Assembly (NCBI RefSeq): GCF_900105455.1
Contig: NZ_FNSF01000007.1
Coordinates: 372,001 to 436,000, forward strand
Reading direction: 5' to 3'
Length of the DNA: 64,000 bases
Source of the DNA: Tenacibaculum sp. MAR_2009_124
Lineage (GTDB): Bacteria; Bacteroidota; Bacteroidia; Flavobacteriales; Flavobacteriaceae
Shown here: positions 38,794 through 45,968 of the stretch, in pieces
Layout of the letters: each line of letters opens with the position of its first letter
How positions within the stretch are numbered: the stretch's first letter is position 1
Program-made: the position numbers and the translations under genes
The notes under the pieces: model-generated
What the model was told of the DNA's origin: nothing
The model's database searches: none
What the model saw: the letters and a program-made list of their open reading frames with translations, nothing else

Positions 38794-39717
38794 ATGAAAA
38801 AAGCATTGGTTATTTCTGGAGGAGGCAGCAAAGGTGCATTTGCCGGAGGCGTTGCTGAATTCCTGATAAAAGAAAAGAAAAAGGAGTATGATTTACTTTT
38901 AGGAACATCGACAGGAAGTTTAATGGTTTCACATTTAGCTCTTAAAAAAGTTGATGAATTAAAAGAACTATATACTAACGTTAATCAAAATGCCATTTTT
39001 AGTAATAGCCCTTTCAAAGTAAAAACAGTTCATGGCGCAAAAGTAGTTTCTATAAGACACAGAAATACTTTATGGAATTTTGTAAATGGAAGAAAGACTT
39101 TTGGAGAAAGTAAAAATCTAAGGAGGTTAATAAAGAAAAATGTTACCAAAGAAATGTTCGAAGAGATTCGAGCAAAAAACAAAGAGGTAGTAGTAACAAT
39201 TTCGAATTTAACAGCGAATAAAATTGAGTATAAATCTATTTCAGATTGTACTTATGAAGATTATTGCGATTGGATTTGGGGATCTTGTAATTATGTTCCT
39301 TTCATGAGTTTACTAGAAAAAAACAGTTGCCAGTATGCCGATGGAGGCTTTGGATGCTTAGTGCCTATACGGGAAGCGATTTTAAGAGGAGCCAAAGAAA
39401 TTGATGCGATTATATTGGAAACTGAAGTTACACAAATAAATAGATTACCTGCCAAAAACCCTTTTTCGTTGATGCTTGATGTGTTCGGTTTTATGCTAGA
39501 ACATGTTGAAAAGCACAATGTGACAATTGGTAAATTATCAGCAAAACATAACGATGTTAAGTTAAATTTGTATTACACTCCGACAGTATTGACAACGAAT
39601 TCATTGATTTTTGAGAAGAAATTAATGTCGAAATGGTGGGTGCAAGGTTTTAATCATGCGAAACAAAAGAATGAGGAAACCATGAACGATTTTAGAACCG
39701 AATTAATAGATGATTAA
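38794..39717 (+). CDS. patatin-like phospholipase
   Basis: 307 residues. Oxyanion motif GGGSKGAFAGG (residues 9-19), nucleophile Ser39 in GTSTGS, and the catalytic Asp183 in YADGGFG. No signal peptide, so cytoplasmic or membrane-associated. Hydrolyses acyl ester lipids in the known family. The upstream 133 bases separate it from the divergent YCF48 gene; DUF72 follows after 39 bases. Confidence 0.9.
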   Translation: MKKALVISGGGSKGAFAGGVAEFLIKEKKKEYDLLLGTSTGSLMVSHLALKKVDELKELYTNVNQNAIFSNSPFKVKTVHGAKVVSIRHRNTLWNFVNGRKTFGESKNLRRLIKKNVTKEMFEEIRAKNKEVVVTISNLTANKIEYKSISDCTYEDYCDWIWGSCNYVPFMSLLEKNSCQYADGGFGCLVPIREAILRGAKEIDAIILETEVTQINRLPAKNPFSLMLDVFGFMLEHVEKHNVTIGKLSAKHNDVKLNLYYTPTVLTTNSLIFEKKLMSKWWVQGFNHAKQKNEETMNDFRTELIDD

Positions 39718-39756
39718 TCATTAGTGATTTTATAACCTATAATAGCTGCATAAAAG

Positions 39757-40650
39757 ATGAAATTTGGAAAAGTAGAACAACCAGAGTTAGTTGATTTTTC
39801 ATTACCTAAAACTCGTGATAATACGGTTAAGGTGTTGAAAGAATCTGGAGGCAACAAAACAAATGTTTATGTAGGGTGCGCAAAGTGGAATAAAGCGGAT
39901 TTAAAAGGTTTTTATCCGAGAGGTACCAAAGATGAACTTGAGTATTATTCGAAGCAATTCAATTCTATTGAGTTGAATGCTACTTTTTATAGACAGTTTC
40001 CGGGAGAACAATTTGCTAAATGGAAGAATAAAACTCCAAAAGAGTTTAAGTTTTTTCCAAAGTTGACACAAGAAATTAGTCATTGGAAACGATTAGAAGG
40101 AGTTCAGGAAGTTGTTAACTATTATTTAGATTGTGCATTACAATTAGAGGAAAAGTTAGGAACTATTTTTTTGCAACTACATTCTAATTTTGGACCTAAA
40201 AATTTTGATCGAATTGAAAACTTTGTAAAAAGTTGGCCAAGTGAAATTCCTTTGGCAATAGAAGTCAGGCATCCTGATTGGTTTTCTGACGAAGTAATTT
40301 TTAATGATTATGTAAGTCTTTTAACTGAAAACAAAGTAACGAATGTAATTGTAGATACTGCAGGTAGAAGAGATATGGTTCATATGAGTTTAACATCGAA
40401 TGAAGCTTTTGTTCGATATGTTGGTGCAAATCATCCATCTGATTATTCAAGGTTAGATGACTGGGTGAATCGTCTTGCAGAGTGGAAAGAGCTTGGATTA
40501 GAAAATATCCACTTTTTTATTCATCAAAACTTAGAAGTTGAATCGCCATTACTAGCGAGTCATTTTATAAAAGGTTTAAACGGGGAACTGAATACTTCTT
40601 TAAAAATACCTAATGAAAGTCTAGAAAACAATCAAATGACGTTGTTATAG
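39757..40650 (+). CDS. DUF72 (YecE-like) protein
   Basis: 297 residues. TIM-barrel DUF72 family: YVGCAKWNKADLKGFYP near the N-terminus, YYSKQFNSIELNATFYR, FFPKLTQEISHWKRL and AIEVRHPDWF. Function unknown across the family. It lies 39 bases downstream of the patatin gene on the same strand; the two may share a transcript. Confidence 0.92.
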   Translation: MKFGKVEQPELVDFSLPKTRDNTVKVLKESGGNKTNVYVGCAKWNKADLKGFYPRGTKDELEYYSKQFNSIELNATFYRQFPGEQFAKWKNKTPKEFKFFPKLTQEISHWKRLEGVQEVVNYYLDCALQLEEKLGTIFLQLHSNFGPKNFDRIENFVKSWPSEIPLAIEVRHPDWFSDEVIFNDYVSLLTENKVTNVIVDTAGRRDMVHMSLTSNEAFVRYVGANHPSDYSRLDDWVNRLAEWKELGLENIHFFIHQNLEVESPLLASHFIKGLNGELNTSLKIPNESLENNQMTLL

Positions 40651-40730
40651 TTATTAGATGGTTTGATTTGAGTTAATTTTCCTCGAATAGTGTGTTAATT
40701 CGTATGGTCGATTTCTATAAGTTTTAAAGA

Positions 40731-40785
40731 GAAAAATTTAATCAGGTTTATTCTTAGTTTTAAAGTTAATAAGAATAAACCTGAT
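40731..40785 (-). terminator. bidirectional terminator
   Basis: A perfect 16-pair stem (40741-40756 with 40770-40785), 13-base loop, followed on the minus strand by TAAATTTTT. It separates the convergent DUF72 and S41 genes. Confidence 0.85.
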
Positions 40786-40813
40786 CATTAATGAATTAAT
40801 GTTTTACTAAACA

Positions 40814-42235
40814 TTAATTTCTATGCAGTCTTACATACATATTATTGTATGTAGGCGAGTTCGATTTTGAATTATCAATTGCCTCAAGTTTATAGGGTAA
40901 ATCTGAATTTCTTGAACTTCCTCTACTTCCTGTAGTAATTAATTGAATTGTTCTTTCAAGAAGAGGTTCATCTACCTCTCCTAAAATACCTAGATTTCCA
41001 TAGTCTTCTTCTAATTCAACAAAAGGAGCAATACCATCTTTTTGATTTTGATTGTTTTTGTTTACAATTTCCAAAACAATGGGTTGCATTGCCCAATTGT
41101 GGTTTGGGTTAATGTTGTTTTTAGAATAAAACGTTGGTGAATCATATAAAGTTATAGAGCCTACATATTTTCCATGAGTTGTAGTTCCTACAGTTTTAAC
41201 ATCAATATATGGAATTAAACTATTAATAATAAGTTCAGAAGCAGAAGCTGAACTTTTTGTGGTGATAAAGTAAACTTTAGTTAAGTTAAGACTATTAATA
41301 GTTTCGTTATTTTCAATTACACTTGGAAACCTATCAATTAAAGACTCAGGATTTGCAATACTCATGTATTTCTCATTCCATAGCTGCTTAGCAAAAACTT
41401 CATTTGTAAATTGTCCCGTAATCATACTACCTAACCTCGTTGACGTTCTCACTGATCCACCACCATTATAGCGAAGGTCGATAATTAGTTCAGTGGCTCC
41501 TTCTGACTTAAATTGAGCAAACGCTTGATTTAATTGAGCATCAAAATTAGAAGTAAATCCGTTGTACATTAAATATCCAATTTTTTGACCATCAATATCT
41601 AATGTTTTTGAGATATGCACTGGGTTTTCAGTATAACTGTTTTTTGTAAGGGTAATTGTTGTTGCCGTTGGAGTAGGATTACCCGTACTATAATCGGCTA
41701 TGGTAATAGTGAAAGACGAATTGTCTGAAAACAAAAGACTCCTATAATTACTTTCAGTTAATTGAGTACCGTTAACTTCATTAAATATCATTCCACGAGT
41801 AACGCCTTTATCAGCGGCATCTGTTCCAGGAACAATATATCGAACATACCCAAAAATATTATCCGCTTGACTTCTGTATCTTATAAGTCCGAATTCCATT
41901 CCGGTTGTTTGAGTAGTACCTTGAAAAGATTGCTCTAAAGCTACATAATCATCAACAATCCAAGACCATTTGTCTATGGTACCTTTTTGATATAAAAGAC
42001 TCTCAAATAAAGTATTTGGATCACTAAATCCAGATAAATAACTGTATAATTGTTGCTCAGAGGTAAAACGCCTATCTGACAAATCAGAATTGTTTCCTTG
42101 CCATAAATAATATGCATTTAATCCTTTCCAAACAAAATCATTAATTTCAATTTCGGCTGGAGCTTCATCCTTGCTGCTGCAGGACAGTAAACTAGAGAAA
42201 ACAATAAAAAATAAAAGTAATTTATAAAATTTCAT
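40814..42235 (-). CDS. S41-family (C-terminal-processing-type) peptidase lipoprotein
   Basis: 473 residues. Lipobox LLSCSSKDE at ~17-20, an N-terminal helical part (FVWKGLNAYYLWQGNNSDL), a PDZ-like insert (DKGVTRGMIFNEVNGTQL) and the S41 core: IDLRYNGGGSVR, the Ser-containing SSASASEL (328-335) and the Lys segment THGKYVG. This lipoprotein form is common in Bacteroidota and is distinct from housekeeping CtpA. Substrate unknown. It is divergent from the ECF sigma operon with 146 bases between. Confidence 0.9.
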   Translation of the reverse strand: MKFYKLLLFFIVFSSLLSCSSKDEAPAEIEINDFVWKGLNAYYLWQGNNSDLSDRRFTSEQQLYSYLSGFSDPNTLFESLLYQKGTIDKWSWIVDDYVALEQSFQGTTQTTGMEFGLIRYRSQADNIFGYVRYIVPGTDAADKGVTRGMIFNEVNGTQLTESNYRSLLFSDNSSFTITIADYSTGNPTPTATTITLTKNSYTENPVHISKTLDIDGQKIGYLMYNGFTSNFDAQLNQAFAQFKSEGATELIIDLRYNGGGSVRTSTRLGSMITGQFTNEVFAKQLWNEKYMSIANPESLIDRFPSVIENNETINSLNLTKVYFITTKSSASASELIINSLIPYIDVKTVGTTTHGKYVGSITLYDSPTFYSKNNINPNHNWAMQPIVLEIVNKNNQNQKDGIAPFVELEEDYGNLGILGEVDEPLLERTIQLITTGSRGSSRNSDLPYKLEAIDNSKSNSPTYNNMYVRLHRN

Positions 42236-42299
42236 TCTGCTAAATATTAGTACTAATACAACGCAATTTAATGAATAATATTATTTTTTTTTGAAATCG

Positions 42300-42325
42300 T
42301 GTAACAAAGTTTATACAGTGTCGTC
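42300..42325 (+). promoter_or_regulatory. ECF-type promoter TGTAAC-N16-CGTC
   Basis: The -35-like TGTAAC (42300-42305) and -10-like CGTC (42322-42325) are spaced by exactly 16 bases, the layout of ECF sigma promoters. It lies 57 bases before the sigma gene and indicates autoregulation of the operon. Confidence 0.6.
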
Positions 42326-42381
42326 GTAATTATGTAAACGCACAAAAAAAACAGTGATGTTTACCAAATAATCAACCAACA

Positions 42382-42891
42382 ATGAAACAATCAGACTTTT
42401 TAAAAGCTGTTTTACCCTTTAAAGATAAGGTCTTTCGTTTAGCAAAAAGACTTTTAGTTTCTACAGAAGAAGCTGAAGATGCTACCCAAGAACTTTATTT
42501 GAAATTGTGGAGAAACAAGGAGAAGTTATCCGATTATAAAAATGTGGAAGCTTTTGCGATGACGATGACAAAAAATTATTGTTTCGATAGATTAAAGTCT
42601 AAGCAAGCAAGTAACCTAACGCTAGTTCATAGTAACTATAAAGAAAAAGGAACGGCGTTGGAGAAAAAAGTAGAGAATAATGATTCAGTAAACCAAGTGC
42701 ATAGGCTAATTGAAAAATTACCTGAGCAACAGAAAATAATTATTCAACTTAGAGATATTGAACAATACGAATTTGATGAAATATGCAAAATGGTGGATAT
42801 GAAGCCAACTGCAGTAAGAGTGGCACTTTCTAGAGCCAGAAAAACAATAAGACAAGAACTAATAAAAAAACACAACTATGGAGTTAGCTAA
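42382..42891 (+). CDS. ECF-family RNA polymerase sigma factor
   Basis: 169 residues. Region 2 is KAVLPFKDKVFRLAKRLL..AEDATQELYLKLWR with the core-binding and -10-recognition helices; region 4 is LPEQQKIIIQLRDIEQYEFDEICKMVDMKPTAVRVALSRARK, the HTH for -35 binding. First gene of an operon with a membrane protein (overlap of 14 bases) and two DUF4252 genes, a known flavobacterial set. An ECF-type promoter precedes it. Confidence 0.93.
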   Translation: MKQSDFLKAVLPFKDKVFRLAKRLLVSTEEAEDATQELYLKLWRNKEKLSDYKNVEAFAMTMTKNYCFDRLKSKQASNLTLVHSNYKEKGTALEKKVENNDSVNQVHRLIEKLPEQQKIIIQLRDIEQYEFDEICKMVDMKPTAVRVALSRARKTIRQELIKKHNYGVS

Positions 42892-43351
42892 CATAGAAAA
42901 ATTATTAGAAAAATATTTAAACGCAGAAACTACTTTAAGTGAGGAGAAAATATTAGAAGCATATTTTATTTCAGGAGAAGTGGCTCCTCATCTAGAGGAA
43001 TATAGTTTTATGTTTAATTACTTTAAACAAAGCAAAAATGAAAAGTTTACTAAAACCATTCAGTTAAAACCTGAGAAAACAAGTAGAATGAACTGGAAAT
43101 GGTTGTCAGTAGCTGCATCAGTAGTTTTGTTATTTAGCACCTACATTGGGTATGGCAAGTATCAAGAGCAAGAGCAAAGAAGGCAATTTGAGCAAATTAA
43201 AGAAGCACTTCATATGGTTTCTACCAATTTAAACAAAGGAAACGAAGCATTATATGCTGTTTCAAATAACATTAACAAAGGTAAAGAAGCAATTGGGCAC
43301 TTGAATACTTATGAAAAGGCTGTTAACAAAGTAATTGAAACTGTAAACTAA
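42878..43351 (+). CDS. single-pass membrane protein, likely anti-sigma factor
   Basis: 157 residues. Soluble N-terminal ~70 residues (MELANIEKLLEKYLNAETTLSEEKILEAYF), one transmembrane helix (WLSVAASVVLLFSTYIGYG), and an outer part with repeated 'NxNKGNEALY/NINKGKEAIG' segments likely to form a helix. The 14-base overlap with the sigma gene and the membrane topology support an anti-sigma role; no zinc-type HxxxCxxC motif is seen. Confidence 0.75.
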   Translation: MELANIEKLLEKYLNAETTLSEEKILEAYFISGEVAPHLEEYSFMFNYFKQSKNEKFTKTIQLKPEKTSRMNWKWLSVAASVVLLFSTYIGYGKYQEQEQRRQFEQIKEALHMVSTNLNKGNEALYAVSNNINKGKEAIGHLNTYEKAVNKVIETVN

Positions 43352-43399
43352 AAATAAATAAAGTAAAATAAAACCAAGTAGATTAAAATTAAGAAAGTC

Positions 43400-43900
43400 A
43401 TGAAAAAAATATTATTTATACTAGCATTCATTTTTACAACTAACGTTGTTTTTGGACAATCAACTTTTGATAAGTTAGAAGATTTAGATGAAGTGTCATC
43501 TGTAGTAGTAACAAAGGATATGTTTGTTCTTTTGGAAAAATTTCCAGATGCTAAATCTGAAGATATGGAGGTTTTTAATATCATTAAAGGATTAAATGAA
43601 CTTAAGATCTTTTCTTCTGAAAACTCAGCTGTAGTTTCTAAAATGGAAGCTATGGTTAATGGTAGCATTAAAAGTTCAAATTTAACGCAATTAATGAGGG
43701 TTAAAGACAAAGATTCTCGTGTTAAAATTTATGTGAAGGCTACGAAGAATAAGGATTTAGTTAGTGAAGTATTAATGTATGTTAAGAAAAAAGAAAATAA
43801 AGGTAAATATGAGTCCGTGATCATTTCTTTAACAGGCGATATTGATGTGAATAAACTGGCTAAAATTGCAAATAAATTTTCTGATAAAAATAAAAAGTAA
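43400..43900 (+). CDS. DUF4252 exported protein
   Basis: 166 residues. Signal peptide (LFILAFIFTTNVVFGQ), then a DUF4252 domain (FDKLEDLDEVSSVVVTKDMFVLL...; ending ISLTGDIDVNKLAKIANKF). Function unknown. Third gene of the ECF operon and paralogous to the next gene; probably part of the envelope response governed by the sigma factor. Confidence 0.82.
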   Translation: MKKILFILAFIFTTNVVFGQSTFDKLEDLDEVSSVVVTKDMFVLLEKFPDAKSEDMEVFNIIKGLNELKIFSSENSAVVSKMEAMVNGSIKSSNLTQLMRVKDKDSRVKIYVKATKNKDLVSEVLMYVKKKENKGKYESVIISLTGDIDVNKLAKIANKFSDKNKK

Positions 43901-43963
43901 TAGAAAATAATAACGGAGTTGAGTAAATCTCAACTCCATATTTTAAAAACAAAAAATAAAAGA

Positions 43964-44512
43964 ATGAAAAAACTATATATACTATCATTAATATGTTTAA
44001 CCGCTTTTATAGTCTCTTGTAGTAAAAAAGAGTCTTTACAAAATTACCTTGTAGAAAGTCAAGATAAAAGTAGTTTCGTAACACTTGATGTACCTGCAAG
44101 CGTTGTTGAATTGGCAGAAGATAATTTAAGTGAAGAAGACAAAGTAATTTACAAAAGTGTAAAGAAGGTTAATATTACGGCTCTTCCAGCTAAGAATGCT
44201 GATGAAGGAACCTATGAAGAAGAAAAGGCCAAACTAAAGAAAATATTAAGTGATCCTTCTTACAAGAAGTTAATGAGTTTTAAGAAAGACGGAAATAATA
44301 TAAGAATTTATTATACTGGAGAATCGGATGCGATTAATGAAATTATAGCATTTGGATATGGTAAAGAACTAGGTGTAGGAGTAGCAAGAATTTTAGGAGA
44401 AAAAATGAATCCTTCAAAAATAATTTCGGTTTTGAAAAACGCTGATTTAAATTTAGATAGCAATGGGATGAATTTAAATAAGATTAAAACAATTCTTAAC
44501 GAGAAAAAATAA
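43964..44512 (+). CDS. DUF4252-type lipoprotein
   Basis: 182 residues from ATG 43964; an in-frame TTG at 43919 would place 15 polar residues before the signal, which is unlikely. Lipoprotein signal (FIVSCSKKES). The mature part resembles the previous DUF4252 protein, ending ILKNADLNLDSNGMNLNKIKTIL. Last gene of the ECF operon; an IS element begins 28 bases after its stop. Confidence 0.8.
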   Translation: MKKLYILSLICLTAFIVSCSKKESLQNYLVESQDKSSFVTLDVPASVVELAEDNLSEEDKVIYKSVKKVNITALPAKNADEGTYEEEKAKLKKILSDPSYKKLMSFKKDGNNIRIYYTGESDAINEIIAFGYGKELGVGVARILGEKMNPSKIISVLKNADLNLDSNGMNLNKIKTILNEKK

Positions 44513-44540
44513 ATTATTTGAAATTTAGTATTTATAAAAA

Positions 44541-44572
44541 GGGGCGTCGATATATCAGTCATGGTCGGAAGA
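44541..44572 (+). repeat. left terminal inverted repeat of the IS
   Basis: Begins GGGGCGTCGA and contains ATCAGTCATGGTCGGAAGA, which is identical in the right end read on the other strand. Confidence 0.85.
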
Positions 44573-44592
44573 TTTTTCTTCCGACTTTTTTT
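44564..44592 (+). terminator. terminator hairpin in the IS left end
   Basis: A perfect 9-pair stem (44564-44572 with 44577-44585), TTTT loop, then seven T. It would stop transcription of the ECF operon and insulate the transposase gene. Confidence 0.8.
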
Positions 44593-44697
44593 GTTTCTAA
44601 GAAATAAAAAAAAAATATTTAACCTGCTGTTTTTCAGTTGTTTAACTTGTTTTTGAGTATTGTTTTTTGTATCTTATATACTGATAATTAAGCTATT

Positions 44698-45918
44698 ATG
44701 TCAGTATTTAAAGATCATAAAATATCCGTAAAAGAATTATTAGGTATTATTCCAGAAGCTCTTTTATCTAAATTATCATCCACAACTAATGTGGATTATT
44801 ACACCAAAGTGCTTCATGGTAAAAAAATGTTTTATTTGTTGCTTTATGGTATTGTAGAAAACGAAAAATTAAGTCAACGTACCTTAGAAGATACTTTTAA
44901 TGATTCTCTGTTTAAAACTCTTTTCAATTTAGATAAATCAGAATCCATCAGAAGAAGTTCTATCTCAGAAAGGTTATCTAAAATTGATTCCGATTATTTC
45001 GCTCAAATATATCAATGCATTTATAGCCAGTTTCACGATGCTTATCCAATGACTTCTAATAACGAAAAACATCAATTAGTTCATGTGGATAGCTCGATGG
45101 TTAGTGAAGCTGCTAGTAAATTATTAGAAGGAATTGATCATAAAAATGGTAAGAAATCTGTTAAATATACTATTACCTTTGATGGTTTATTGCCTTGTGA
45201 GTTTAAAGTGTTTACAGAACCTAAGTATTCCAGTGAAGATATGGCTTTGCCTGAAGTTATAATGGATCATGTAAAACAACACAAAAATCATAAAAATATT
45301 TACGTCATTGATAGAGGTCTTCAATCTACCAGAACCATGAAAGATTTTAGTGGTAATGATATTTATTTTATTGCTAGAGCAAAAGAAAATAGAAAATATG
45401 TAGAATTGGAATCTTTACTCGATAAAAATCAAAACTCTGACCTAGGAGAGTTAAGCCTTATAAAAGATAGTAAAGTATATCTGTATACTGGTAAAGCTAT
45501 AAATAATAAGAGAGGAAATATTCACTATAAACAAGAGTTAGTAAAGACTCCTTTACGTTTGATTGTTGCAAAAACAAAAACTGAAGATCACAAAGAATTT
45601 TGTTTTATTTCTAATCAATTTGATCTCTCTGCTAAGGAAATTACGCAAGCCTATAGAAAGAGATGGGATATTGAGGTCTTTTTTCGCTTTATAAAGCAAG
45701 AACTAAATGTAAGTCACTTAGTATCTTTGAATAAAAACGGAATCAAAGTAGTTCTATATATGACTTTAATTGTAGCAATGTTAATAGCAATCTATAAAAA
45801 AGCTAACAATATTGGGTATAAAACGGCTAAAAGAAGGTTTAAAATGGAACTCAGAAATTTAGCCATTGCTATGATTGTGGTAATTTGTGATGGAAATTTA
45901 GATCATTTTGAAACTTAA
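44698..45918 (+). CDS. IS4-family DDE transposase
   Basis: 406 residues, intact. The DDE triad is Asp131 (HVDSSMVS), Asp205 (VIDRGLQ) and Glu326 (WDIEVFF), and the IS4 signature Y-x2-R-x3-E-x6-K is exact in YRKRWDIEVFFRFIK. The terminal part ends in ..VVICDGNLDHFET. Complete reading frame and complete ends mean the element could still be active. Only one copy is in the window. Confidence 0.92.
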   Translation: MSVFKDHKISVKELLGIIPEALLSKLSSTTNVDYYTKVLHGKKMFYLLLYGIVENEKLSQRTLEDTFNDSLFKTLFNLDKSESIRRSSISERLSKIDSDYFAQIYQCIYSQFHDAYPMTSNNEKHQLVHVDSSMVSEAASKLLEGIDHKNGKKSVKYTITFDGLLPCEFKVFTEPKYSSEDMALPEVIMDHVKQHKNHKNIYVIDRGLQSTRTMKDFSGNDIYFIARAKENRKYVELESLLDKNQNSDLGELSLIKDSKVYLYTGKAINNKRGNIHYKQELVKTPLRLIVAKTKTEDHKEFCFISNQFDLSAKEITQAYRKRWDIEVFFRFIKQELNVSHLVSLNKNGIKVVLYMTLIVAMLIAIYKKANNIGYKTAKRRFKMELRNLAIAMIVVICDGNLDHFET

Positions 45919-45936
45919 AAATAAATGGTCGGAATT

Positions 45937-45968
45937 TCTTCCGACCATGACTGATCGATAGATGCCCC
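45937..45968 (-). repeat. right terminal inverted repeat of the IS
   Basis: Ends GATGCCCC. It includes the hairpin TGGTCGGAA/TTCCGACCA (45926-45947) and the ATG at 45962 that opens the next reading frame. Confidence 0.85.

Larger units (their letters stand above)
44541..45968. mobile_element. IS4-family insertion sequence
   Basis: About 1.43 kb, bounded by 32-base imperfect terminal inverted repeats starting GGGGC (28 of 32 match), with one transposase gene. Each end carries a small hairpin built on GTCGGAA/TTCCGAC; the left one has a T7 tail and works as a terminator against read-in. The inverted symmetry may extend 6 bases outward (TAAAAA on both sides). I see no direct target duplication. 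It lies between the ECF operon and a polysaccharide regulator. Confidence 0.85.

Noticed and set aside
43348..43710. 120-codon minus-strand ORF opposite the first DUF4252 gene
   Set aside because: It lies entirely over a gene with clear signal peptide and operon context; its low-complexity product looks like the mirror of that coding sequence.
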